Translations under genes and position numbers: made by a program | DNA from: Paragonimus skrjabini miyazakii | Lineage: Eukaryota; Platyhelminthes; Trematoda; Plagiorchiida; Troglotrematidae | DNA length: 64,000 nt | Reading direction: 5' to 3' | Assembly: GCA_014338405.1 (NCBI GenBank) | Contig: JTDE01001564.1 | Coordinates: 32,562-96,561 of the forward strand | Shown here: positions 44,828-54,699 of the stretch, in pieces | Layout: the number at the start of each line of letters is the position of its first letter | How positions within the stretch are numbered: position 1 is the stretch's first letter | The notes under the pieces: generated by a model | The model's database searches: none | What the model was told of the DNA's origin: nothing | The model's input: the letters and a program-made list of their open reading frames with translations, nothing else

Positions 44828-44872
44828 AGTCAAAAATTATGTGAACCACTGGAGTCTGTCACCTTACCCAAC
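44828..44872 (+). CDS. Candidate 45-nt micro-exon
   Basis: Acceptor ACCTTTATTTTAG, 15 open codons SQKLCEPLESVTLPN, consensus donor GTAAGT; phase 0. Fourth candidate of exactly this length. Confidence 0.5.
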
Positions 44873-47039
44873 GTAAGTTGATTTTTCCTCAAAGTTTATT
44901 ACACATTTTGTCTACACAGGCATTCCGTTAAATCAGCTGTTTCGTGTTATGAGTGTTTGTTTAACCAAAGCCGGCTTTTGATGTGAGAACCAGTTAATAC
45001 CAGCACAGTGACACATTTTAATACAACCATAAAACAGTATGTGCTTTCTTTTTGTATGCACCCATTATTTTATTCCTGTGGAAGTAGTTACGTAGGTTGC
45101 ACAATCAGGCACTTACCTGGACGTAACCGTAAGCGTCATCCTACCTGGTTCACTAGTGGAATCTCTTAGACAATTACCAACACAATTTTGGTGCAGTTTG
45201 TCGATTCGTACCATACCGTCAACCCGGTCTCTTCCTTTCGTTCGATTTGCCTAGTCAAGAGCGGTCAGTCAAAAGCCGTGAGATGCCGACTTTTGGCTAC
45301 AGCCAAAGCGATCAGAATTCGACTGAATAATCCATCCATGTACACATAAGTACTTTGTCTAGGCTTTGCTGTTGTCATGGACCATCACCCTCACCATGAG
45401 TGGCCAAACTACTACGGTTCCAGTTGAGTCATGATTGTGACGTAAATGTGACACAACAATGTCTCAACGTCAGTGACCTGTTGAACTCAATTGAATTTAG
45501 TATCTGTTTCTACCGTTTAGCCCTAACAACCTTACTTCATATAAACTTTATATATTTGACCTAATGATGAATAACTGAAAATGAACCTATTCGCCACACC
45601 ATTTTTCTCAGAACACAGCGTATGTTGTGTACGCGACTTCCGTACTGAAACTCTCTGTAGTACTTCAAATTTATATTGTTTTGGTAATGTCCTGTTAATC
45701 ATTTCACCGTGCTTCAACTATAGTTTGCGTTCAAAACAAGGCGGTCATACAGAGTTTCCGACAATGGACCAAGGTCGTCTTCAGAAAAAACTCCAGACCC
45801 CATGGTACGTCTTACTTTTTACACCAGTGCTACACTTGTTTAAAATTGTGATATATTTTTCCGCGTTTATGTTGTCTTGTCCAAGACTTTGCTACGAGCT
45901 TTTTGTTGTTCAGTAAATGTTTCAAGTCGTCTATATGTTGTGTCCGACTGAATTGATTTATTCGTACAATTGAACTTCTCATGGATCAACTGACAAACGA
46001 AACCCGCCCCACTGTGTGATACAACATGCGTTATACATTTTGGAATAGTGTCCACAAATTTGACTCTTAACGTTGTTATACCTTGAGATAGTGTTATCTA
46101 AATTTCAGCTAATGACAGAATTACCAGACAAGTTTCACATATCACGTTAAGTAGGTATTCGAAAACTCGCCTCCAATCGGACGCGACTAAAAATTTAACA
46201 AATCGAATGGATATTCTGGCCGAATCACTTCATGAAGCAGCGCCAAGCTTGAGCTGCCTCCATGAAAAAGCACACCAGGGATATTTTTCAGCTCAAATCT
46301 GAAGCTAAACTCTGGCCCCATTGCTTCTGAGGCAACAATATGTTGGTAACAATAGACGATCATCTGGGAACACAAAAGTTTATCTGCTTGTGGGTAGTAG
46401 ATTCAAATAAAATAGGACTCTAGCGGATCGTCAATCAAAGACCAGAAGGGACTTCATATGTCGCATCACTGTCCGCGATATTTGTTCGATCCGTTTTAAA
46501 ATGGCTGGCGGTCAATTATTAACCTCTACCGGCTGCGTACGATGAGGATTAGTTGGGTTGAGAAGCAGGCATCTATCTACAAGGAAGCACATTGCATACA
46601 GCGACAAATGGGTAAAAGTTTACTTAAGTATATTCGAATATATACGTATACTGACATCTGTCTTTCCCGATAAGTAATGTGTTAGTAATCCCTTCAGACG
46701 AGCCCACAGCTCTTACTATGCGTAAGCAGCCTCATCCTGCTGAAGCAGACGCCATTATAACGGCAACAGATAAATATCACGTTGAGTACTGCATGTATTA
46801 ATGTTAGCGTCTAAAGCCCACGTTTTGTTTCTGTCCGTCACAGTTGATTTCTTGCCTAATCACGCCTTAGCACCATCGTCTGTACATTCGTCTTTTACTT
46901 GCTGCGATTTGCCATTACTGTCTCCTAGATTGTAGGGCTGATTTAGTTAATTCTCAAATAAATATAAATGGTATGGTAGGTATGATATCGTAAATTGTAT
47001 TGACCCAATTGATTTTCATTCGTTCCACATGAATTCCAG
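44873..47039. other. Intron-like stretch, no gene or repeat recognised
   Basis: Bounded by the donor at 44873 and the acceptor at 47039. A plus-strand open frame at 45581-45916 and minus-strand frames show no recognisable motif. Confidence 0.4.
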
Positions 47040-47345
47040 TCCAAACCTACCGTGCTGTGGTTGCCCACCTCTGATACAACAGTTTCTGAAACTCCCCATC
47101 CGTATAGTGACCTGACGAACTTGCTGAAAGAATTACAGTCAAAGATGGGCGGCTGCTTCCGATTGGTTTCCACGCCCGATGAGAAACAAAAGGTTGACGA
47201 AATGTTGTCTTCGGTTTCAAGCTGCGAGTTGTCAGTAATGCATTGCGCACAAAAGCTTGAAGAGGTGAAAACACTTTCGGAGCAGTTGGAAATCCGACTG
47301 AATAAGAGAAACGATGCTATCAATCGATTCGAAACGTCACTAAAA
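47040..47345 (+). CDS. HSPA4: 306-nt exon, probable C-terminal helical region of the HSP110-like protein
   Basis: Acceptor TTCCACATGAATTCCAG, 102 open codons, donor GTAAGC; phase 0 on both sides. The peptide starts SKPTVLWLPTSDTTVSETPH, continues PYSDLTNLLKELQSKMGG, then FRLVSTPDEKQKVDEML and ends LNKRNDAINRFETSLK. The order aromatic W-L, acidic spacer, Y-x-D-L-x-x-L-x-x-L, then a charged helix matches the C-terminal alpha-helical subdomain of HSPA4 proteins (where W-L-Y-E-D is followed by Y-V-D-K-L-x-E-L-x-x-L). Codon use is clearly protein-like. If the link is right, the gene spans at least 27 kb. It could instead belong to an unrelated coiled-coil gene. Confidence 0.6.
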
Positions 47346-48867
47346 GTAAGCTATCAAATCTGCGATGTTTTTCTTTCTCCATACTACACTTTCCCATGCG
47401 TTGTCCTTGGCCATCACATATTACAAAGTTGTTTATGCCGTCTTCTCCGTACGTTAAACGTGAATGATCTTAAAAATATACGACGCGGTTTAATAGAATT
47501 TGTGCATCCAGTCCGTACTCCACAAAAACAAACTGCTTGCAGGTTTACACCCAAAACTGAGAGAGGTGAACAAAGTGTGGGCCACAAGCTACGACTAAAT
47601 CTAAAGAAGAAGATAGTTTCTACAAAAATACTTAAATTAGGTTAGCGTTCCGGTCATTTTGAAAGTAGAATATGCACTGGTATCGTTCGTACTACATCGT
47701 CATAACGTTCTCTTATAACTGTCATACTCATTGCCGCCAAATTAGAACATTAATGAAAGTGTATCATATCTCTCAAAAAACTGTGTAAGATGAAGGCTAA
47801 ATACGGGTCTCTGTTCAAAGATGGGCCACTTATACACAATAAGCAGACATACTGTATATGGGCACAGCACACATCAAAATGCCCTACTAATATAGACATC
47901 AGAATGCTTTCAGCGGTGTGGACAAAACACCTTTTTCCGAGATGAATTTATTTTCCACACCTTTAAAACCGTGAATATCTCTCAGCTAACAGATAATACA
48001 CGCAATCTATTGATTGAAATGGGAAGAAACAGTTATCGGTGGCTTTCTAAAATTTTTATGACTTTGGTTGGATGAAAAATGGCGGACAAAATGAAAATGA
48101 ATTTCTGTTGCGCGTATATGATGGATGAACCACACTTCCTCAAAAAATATCGCGCAGGAGGTGCAACTTATATCTACTGTGTTTTGACAGAAATACAGCT
48201 CAATCGTACACAGTGATAATGAAGACTGATTTCATTTTTTCGCACTGTTGGAACTTGTTTTTACATTAACTCCAAAAAGTAAACGAAGAGATGAAACAGG
48301 GTCGTGGTACACAAAAGTTAACAGTGTCAGCGATTAGTGTTGGAAAGTTGAAAGAACAACAGTTATGCTGGTCCATTGACTTTTTGTACTTTTGCAGTCA
48401 ATTTACCATTGTTTGCCATTTAGGTGCAGATTATCTCTGATAGGATCAGCCGATTTTCATATGGATGCGAAGTTGTCAAACTGCAACAACCGCTGTCCTC
48501 TTCACTGATCAATAACGGGCGCTTGTACAATGTTAAATTTATGCTAACCTCAACAGTTTTCTCACAAACTCTATCTATGAGCCATTTTTGTCACCCAAAT
48601 TCGAATTCGATTTCAATACTACTGGTGTGAAGCCAACAGTCAATCAATTCATCTGATGATGCAGTCATAGATATCGACTTAATAAAAGGTTTTGAAGTTT
48701 TGCACACTGGTCACCATCGCGGAAACAGTTTCAGTTAGAACCTATGTGAATCAGTAGACCGCATTTGACGAATAAACTTCACGTTGACGTTCTACTTGGA
48801 GTCATTACTTTTTACATAGTTGCTGAGGTGTAGTTATTTTAACTAGTGTTGTATGACAGGCAGTTTC
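47346..48867. other. Intron-like stretch, no gene recognised
   Basis: After the donor at 47346 no clear exon follows. An open frame at 48424-48630 begins right after an acceptor-like TTGCCATTTAG but has no good donor. Confidence 0.4.
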
Positions 48868-49172
48868 GTTATGAGTAGTATACTACTCACAAGTAGTATA
48901 TTATCCACAGGCGACATTCAGGAACAAAAGGACAAGCTCCAAACGCCAGGAAGACGACGGACAAGAATAGACTGTCGGAATAGTGTGTACGCACTACGGC
49001 AGAAGTTCCACCAAGGCGAATGACAATGATGTATGTGAATGCATGTCTAACGTGCAAATGAGTTCACACGTTTGTGGTTTGATTTTTGACGACCTATACG
49101 GGAGTTTGCGAAGTAAGCGAATCCTCAGGCCAAGCATCTTTTGCGGTCACAACACTAGCACACACTTTTAAA
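48868..49172 (+). repeat. Dispersed unclassified repeat, copy 2
   Basis: It shares AGGAAGACGACGGACAAGAA, CACCAAGGCGAATGACAATG and GCGGTCACAACACTAGC with copies at 11009 and 50143. A short palindromic AGTAGTATACTACT lies at its left edge (about 48872-48886). Confidence 0.7.
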
Positions 49173-49972
49173 AGAAACTACCAGAATGGCGACAGGAAAG
49201 GCCCAACATTGGAAGCAGGTGACATCAGTTGACCTGGAAAAACAACCGATCTTTGGGAGATCATTAAGATTGCGATAACTGTGACTGTCAGTAAATAAAT
49301 ACCTTTATTAAAGCCGAAACCACATAGACGAAAAAACCCAAACAGTCCATCCGCAAGGTGCTTGATTATTTCCACAGGATCCGCGCGGGACAGATCCTTT
49401 AGAGAGGATCGAGTAATTTTATGTTGCTCGTTGCTTTGTTTACAATCAGGCAAACACCAACATCATGTAACGTTAACAAAGGGTTTTAGTGACAAACCCG
49501 AATCCACAATACCGAACTGTGTCACATAATGACAAAAGTTGTCCCAAGACCCGACAGCTTTGTGAAATATTTACTGTCACTACCTCCAAAGATTGCTACG
49601 CACTTCGGAATTCAGTTTACTCTCGTTTTTCCTAACAATCAAGGAACAGTGTAACAGTCCCGGTGACGTCATGAGTACAACTATCACACCGTGTCGAGTT
49701 ACAAAGGCTCAGGAAGCTCCTAGTTGATAAGTTACTTGATCCTGGTTCAATTTTCCAATACTTCTGCATCGACAAACAGGAAAACTGACACAACCAGTAA
49801 GTAGGCTGTTTATTCATTCCCTGATTTAGTGCAAAATTGCAGAGTCCAGGAAGGTCTATATGGCAACAAACTTGTCAATTGCGGGTCAAGCGCCTTGTTT
49901 TCTGTTACCCAAAAGTCTTGTATAACATGGTCGATTAACAGCTGATGAATCACGGTGCACAACATATGTTGT

Positions 49973-50062
49973 TTTCAAGTTGAACATCACATATAATTGA
50001 TCGCACACACTTCCTAGTCGGCCCCTTTCGAACAACAGAAGCACTAGACTCGAGGTTATCCT
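49973..50062 (-). mobile_element. SINE copy S7, 5' truncated in the ribozyme
   Basis: Tail and body (AACATCACATATAATTGATCGC, GTCGGCCCCTTTCGAACAAC, AGAAGCACTAGACTCGAG) are present in reverse. It stops at the 3' half of the hammerhead, close to where S6 stops. Confidence 0.75.
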
Positions 50063-50142
50063 TCAAGTTTTATTCACTCTTCAGTAGGTTTAGCCATACA
50101 ATTCTGCATATAAATCCTCACCAGTTTGCCGTTGACGGCCGT

Positions 50143-50575
50143 TTGCTTCTATGTTTCACAGCAAACCTCAGGGACTACTGTTTTGATATGAAAGCCATTG
50201 GCCCCCAATTTGACTGGTACAGTGCGACTGGCAATGTGCCTCGGAGTTACCTCACCACTGTTTCCATTATTTGTACTTGTGGTGACCGCAACGCACGCTT
50301 GGTCTGCGGAGTTGTTTACTGCATGAAACCCCGTACATGTTATGTGAAAACAGAGGACATCGAACGCGTACACTCATTTACATGGGTGACGTGTTCCTAT
50401 ACATATTGGGCAGCAATACATTGTCATTCGCCTTGGTGACATGTCCGTCATAGTGCGTGCACACTGTTCTGACAGTCGCTTCTGGTCTGTCATCTTCCTG
50501 GCCTTGAGACCTCCCCCTTAGTTCCTGAATGTACACCCTATACTACTCACAGACGAAGTTGACTGCTATATAGTA
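50143..50575 (-). repeat. Dispersed unclassified repeat, copy 3 (longest)
   Basis: In reverse it contains GTCTCAAGGCCAGGAAGATGAC, CACCAAGGCGAATGACAATG, ACGCGTTCGATGTCCTCTG and CGTGCGTTGCGGTCACCAC. It extends the family by about 100 bp beyond the other copies on its right side. Confidence 0.72.
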
Positions 50576-50859
50576 CTTGGACTACCACAACTTGTATGCT
50601 TGTAAGGGATATTTTTTGCTGATAGAGTACTGCTTGCAGCTACAAACGTGCATTCCAGTCACTTCATCTCAGAGTTGGATGGGCATAGTCAGACGGCCCA
50701 ACCTCATCCATATCAGCATCATTATCCTCACTTAAAGCTTTGAGCCGTACCCTTGAGTACTGTAATATGGACTACCTTAGATCTTGACAAGGATCCACAA
50801 AATAACAGGGTAATAAGTAGGCACAAGTGTACAGAGAACAGCAAAAAGAAAGAGAATCA

Positions 50860-51390
50860 TGATGGGTGGGGAAGAAAACAATAGAATTTTAGGAGAGTGG
50901 CAGAGGAGAGTTCGCCATTTTGCGGATACAAGCCAGTCATTGCCTACGACGCGAGAAATTTCTTCAAACAGTGGTGTGGCTGGATGCTACTTCACTAACC
51001 GACTAGAGGCAGTCAACAACCATTCTTAGCGGGAGGGCCAAAGCTTTCATATTCCATGGCTACGTCAGCGTCTGGCAGCCTTACAGGTTCTCCCAACCAT
51101 TAATGGCCACACTGAACAGTGCATGATGTGGCAGACGCTCAGTCAACTTACAGTGTACGTGACCCTATCAGAGAAAGGTGCACACTTTTACCATCTCGAC
51201 TATCAGTCGCGAACCCCCCACACCTCCCAAATACGCGAGACAGACTGCTACTTTTCTCATCCAATCAGTTCATTTACGAAAGGGGAACTCATGAAAATAG
51301 GTGTAGTCGAATTCCAAGAGCCTACGGTCATCGTCCACACTAATGGACCGAATCTTTGATCCATAGGGCAAAAAGTGAGCGCTCAGACAT
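50860..51390 (-). mobile_element. LINE 3'-end fragment (RTE-like C-terminus)
   Basis: The minus strand reads SISVDDDRRLLEFDYTY (about 51350-51300), then after frameshifts RLPHHALFSVAINGWENL (about 51130-51080), KALALPLRMV and SVSEVASSH, and MANSPLPLS near 50900. The order, an RRL-x-x-FD block, then the GWKK-like block, then the WLETL/MA block, is that of the C-terminus of the RTE element at 31.1-31.6 kb, so this is a second, more decayed relative. Confidence 0.6.
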
Positions 51391-52649
51391 ACTGTTAATC
51401 TTTTGTGACCTTTAACACTTCAGCGCTTCGAGCGAGACAATCGAGAGAGACGGTCTTGTAAACTTCTGTTTCCCAACAAAATTCATCAACGGATATTCCC
51501 GAAACATCAGTGTGTGATCCTTCTTACATTGAAAATATATGCAATTTGCAGGTGCATTTCAGAGCAAAACACACAGATCAATAAAGGTCCTACTTCTGGT
51601 GTGGCTTACCGCTTACTGGACGAGATCAGAGTTAGTGATTAATGCTTGAAAATGGCACACGCAAGCCACAAAAACTTGACTGTCAACGCCGACTGATTCA
51701 TGCTTATTTTGATGTAATGCTGACGTAGTGGTAAACAATAGTCAACTTATCATAAAACAAAACATCTTGAAATAACTGTGATAGGTATTGTAGCCTGTGT
51801 TGTGACAGCAATGAAACCGGAAGTCTGATGCTGCTTGTAGAGCGCTGGAACCGCCCAAAGTGATATTTAACACTACGTTCTTAATCATTTACTGTAGCGT
51901 TCATCTGTCAATTCTTGCTCTAACAATTTAACAGAAGAGTTCACTTTCATCATCCAAATATGTGCGGTAATGAATACACATGTCCAGCGTGTGTATTGTC
52001 ACCGACCCTGATAAATAGAGCGTACGGTAAAAGCATGTCAGGTTGGCGTGGCACGGTACAGGTTGTATTTTCGGGTTCGAAAAGGAAATTATCAAGTAAG
52101 AGCTTGATTAAGACAAAAACAAATCAAACTTACAAACAGCTGTTTTCGGTCATTCCCTTCAATCGCTTGTAATTGTATATGCCTGATAAGAATTACCGAA
52201 AACAACTGTTTGCAACCTTGACTTTTATGAGTACCCTGGGTATAATGATAAAACAAAAACACGTGTCAAATTTGTATAGGGAAGTGAAACTATCAAAATA
52301 TCATTTATTATAATCGATATCCTTACAAATGTTCATGCTTGTCTGAGACTAGAGTAGCTATAAAGGTCGAATTTTATTTTGGCCCCCTTGCTGAAAGCAT
52401 TGGCCATTGATGTCTGCGAAGAATTTTACGTAGATGTTTACCGATCATTTCGTTCATCTGTCGGAAACATTGCCAATCTAGAAGTTACCGCACTTAAAGT
52501 ACTACCAAAGTAGAAAATAATCACCTCACGAAAACTACTAAATGGAGTGGAACATTATTCACAAGTGGTCGCAACTTTCAAATTTCAGTAGATTTTCCAA
52601 CGGGCAGTTTTCAAACTGAAACGCTTTATTGTAGTTTCTCTTTCGTGAT
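51391..52649. other. No gene recognised
   Basis: Only short chance frames are present; no repeats or RNA genes were identified. Confidence 0.4.
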
Positions 52650-52830
52650 TATTGCCTATCCTAGACATGGCTGGAATTTGAACTTCAGCCGTTTTTTTGT
52701 GGTGCAACCATGTTGACCACTGCGCCACCGACATCACGTTAAGTACGACTGGATTATCATGACCAAACGCTCAACCACACTTATTTTCTTCTCTTGAAGC
52801 GACTGGACGATCTGAACATTATTCACAAAC
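52650..52830 (-). mobile_element. SINE copy S8, old fragment (promoter half)
   Basis: In reverse it keeps the B-box area (GGCTGGAATTTGAACTTC), the A-box area (CACTGCGCCACCGACATCACG) and the head (GACGATCTGAACATTATTCAC). The ribozyme half is missing. Confidence 0.65.
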
Positions 52831-54528
52831 TTCTATTAGCCCGAGCCGAAGCATGATGTCATTACGGGAGTATGACTGCAGCGGTATATCATTGATCAAA
52901 ACAGTGATAAACGGAGAATCAGCGTTACTGGTTTTTGCACATTTGAGTGCCAAATATTTGCTATGCTTACCGTTTGTCGTCGACACAGCAATGATGAATT
53001 ATTGGTCCGACGAACGATTAATAACTGCTGGCACATGGTCATAAATCAGTCATTCTGACGTACCAAGATGAGTTACATTTCACGCGTAATTAACAAGATA
53101 TATATGTTCAAAGCTATTGAGTGGTCCTGAATCTTTGTCTACATGTTTTTGACCACCTACAAGCTAGTATGTTTATAAGCTTGATCTTTTGGACCAATAT
53201 TTTGCAATTTTTTGTTTTACCATGAAGTTTTGCTGGTGGACATGAAGTTTAGAGTGACACTACTGCTATAGCAACTTGATATTCTAACTTGAATATGCAC
53301 CCGTACGTGTTCCCATCATGCATAATCTGACAGTGCACGATTTGTTACGACCACATTACAGATAGACGGCAGACTTGCACCGTCAAGTCTCTCAAGTAGG
53401 CATCTGCTAAGCACGTAGCTACGACCCGGACTTTCATTGCTGCTAAAACATATGAGGTAAAAAGAAGATGAGACAAGCAAACCAACTAATCACATGTTCA
53501 GTCAATCGCCATTCTGATAGTTGTCTACAGTGGCACGACTAGGACATGTTTAATAGGCAGATTTTCCGTCTAGTTTCAAGACTAAGTTGAAATTTTTGAG
53601 CTGATGGAAAACTTTTATGAGGACCACGCTACTTACGTGGAAAACTGATCAGCTAGACCGCATTTAAATCAAAGAATTTAAGAACGTTATTGCCTATAAT
53701 TTGTTATGGTGATGAGTAGTGACGTAAAGTTATGAAAGTCAGTGATGAAAAAATTACTCGCTCACTTTCAAATGTGTTCGCCGGCTAAGCATTCCAAAGA
53801 CTACATTAGCTAGTGTTGGGACCCAAATGGTCACTGACCACTTGTTCGAAGTTTAGATGCAGCAGAGGCAAACTCCAGTTGGACAGCTTGGGTCCGTGCG
53901 TTTCTCAACAAAGTAGCCGTGACAACGTTAAGGATTTGATCACGCTAATACTGGCAGCGTTCTTTCGAATGAGCTAAAACACAAAAGAGGTAACTCATGA
54001 TCCAAGCTCAATCACATTTTGTCTTGTTTGCGTCTAAAGCATCCATGCTGCACCAAGACCTCATGCCATATGACTGGGTCACTTTCACCAAAAGCTGTAT
54101 CTAATTGGTAGAGACGGCATTCCGAATATCTACATCGGGTGAAATGATCATAGAATGCCAGACCACATTTCTAAACTATGGAGATTATACACCCTTCCAA
54201 ATTAGTTAAGCAGCCTCAGAAAACGTTCAGTTGGACTCACACACATTTTTAACATGCACGCTTTGCGGTGTGTAATAATAAAAAAGAGAATAATTGTTTT
54301 AACCGTTCACCGTAAAGTGCAGATGTAAGTCCCGATGAACTTGCGAAGAGTGATACTCTTTCCTTTGCTTTACAAATCGGACATTTGGGTGCTACCGAAT
54401 TCAAGCTCACATTTATTATAAAATATATGTCCCATAAAGAAAGAATTGTCAATAATTCTCTTTATTTTATTCAACATAAACTGACGGACATTCGGTTGAA
54501 GCTTTATTTGCTCTGTCTATTTTTTCAG
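52831..54528. other. No gene recognised
   Basis: Short frames only. The stretch ends at a strong acceptor (CTCTGTCTATTTTTTCAG). Confidence 0.4.
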
Positions 54529-54699
54529 CGCATGAATACCCGTAGAAATTCTAACGATTTTCGTGACTCCGATGAACATCAGAAGCATACCTTCAAGAAG
54601 AAGATTGAGTGTGTACGGGCAGTTGTGACTGAAAGTGAAGAACCGAAAACATTGAACGATATTATAGAGGTTATTAAGCAAATCGATGAGGGAACTCAA
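54529..54699 (+). CDS. 171-nt exon, helical charged protein, possibly the HSP110-like C-terminus
   Basis: Acceptor TATTTTTTCAG, 57 open codons, donor GTGAGT; phase 0 both sides. The peptide reads RMNTRRNSNDFRDSDEHQ, then KKKIECVRAVVTESEEP and ends KTLNDIIEVIKQIDEGTQ. The ending, a proline then an amphipathic I-x-x-I-K-x-I helix, loosely resembles the last helix of HSPA4 proteins. It could equally be the first coding exon of another gene, because an ATG is its second codon. The exon call is firmer than the family call. Confidence 0.5.

Noticed and set aside
47111..47130. CTGACGA followed by GAAA inside the 47.0 kb exon
   Set aside because: No stem II or III; the sequence is explained by coding.
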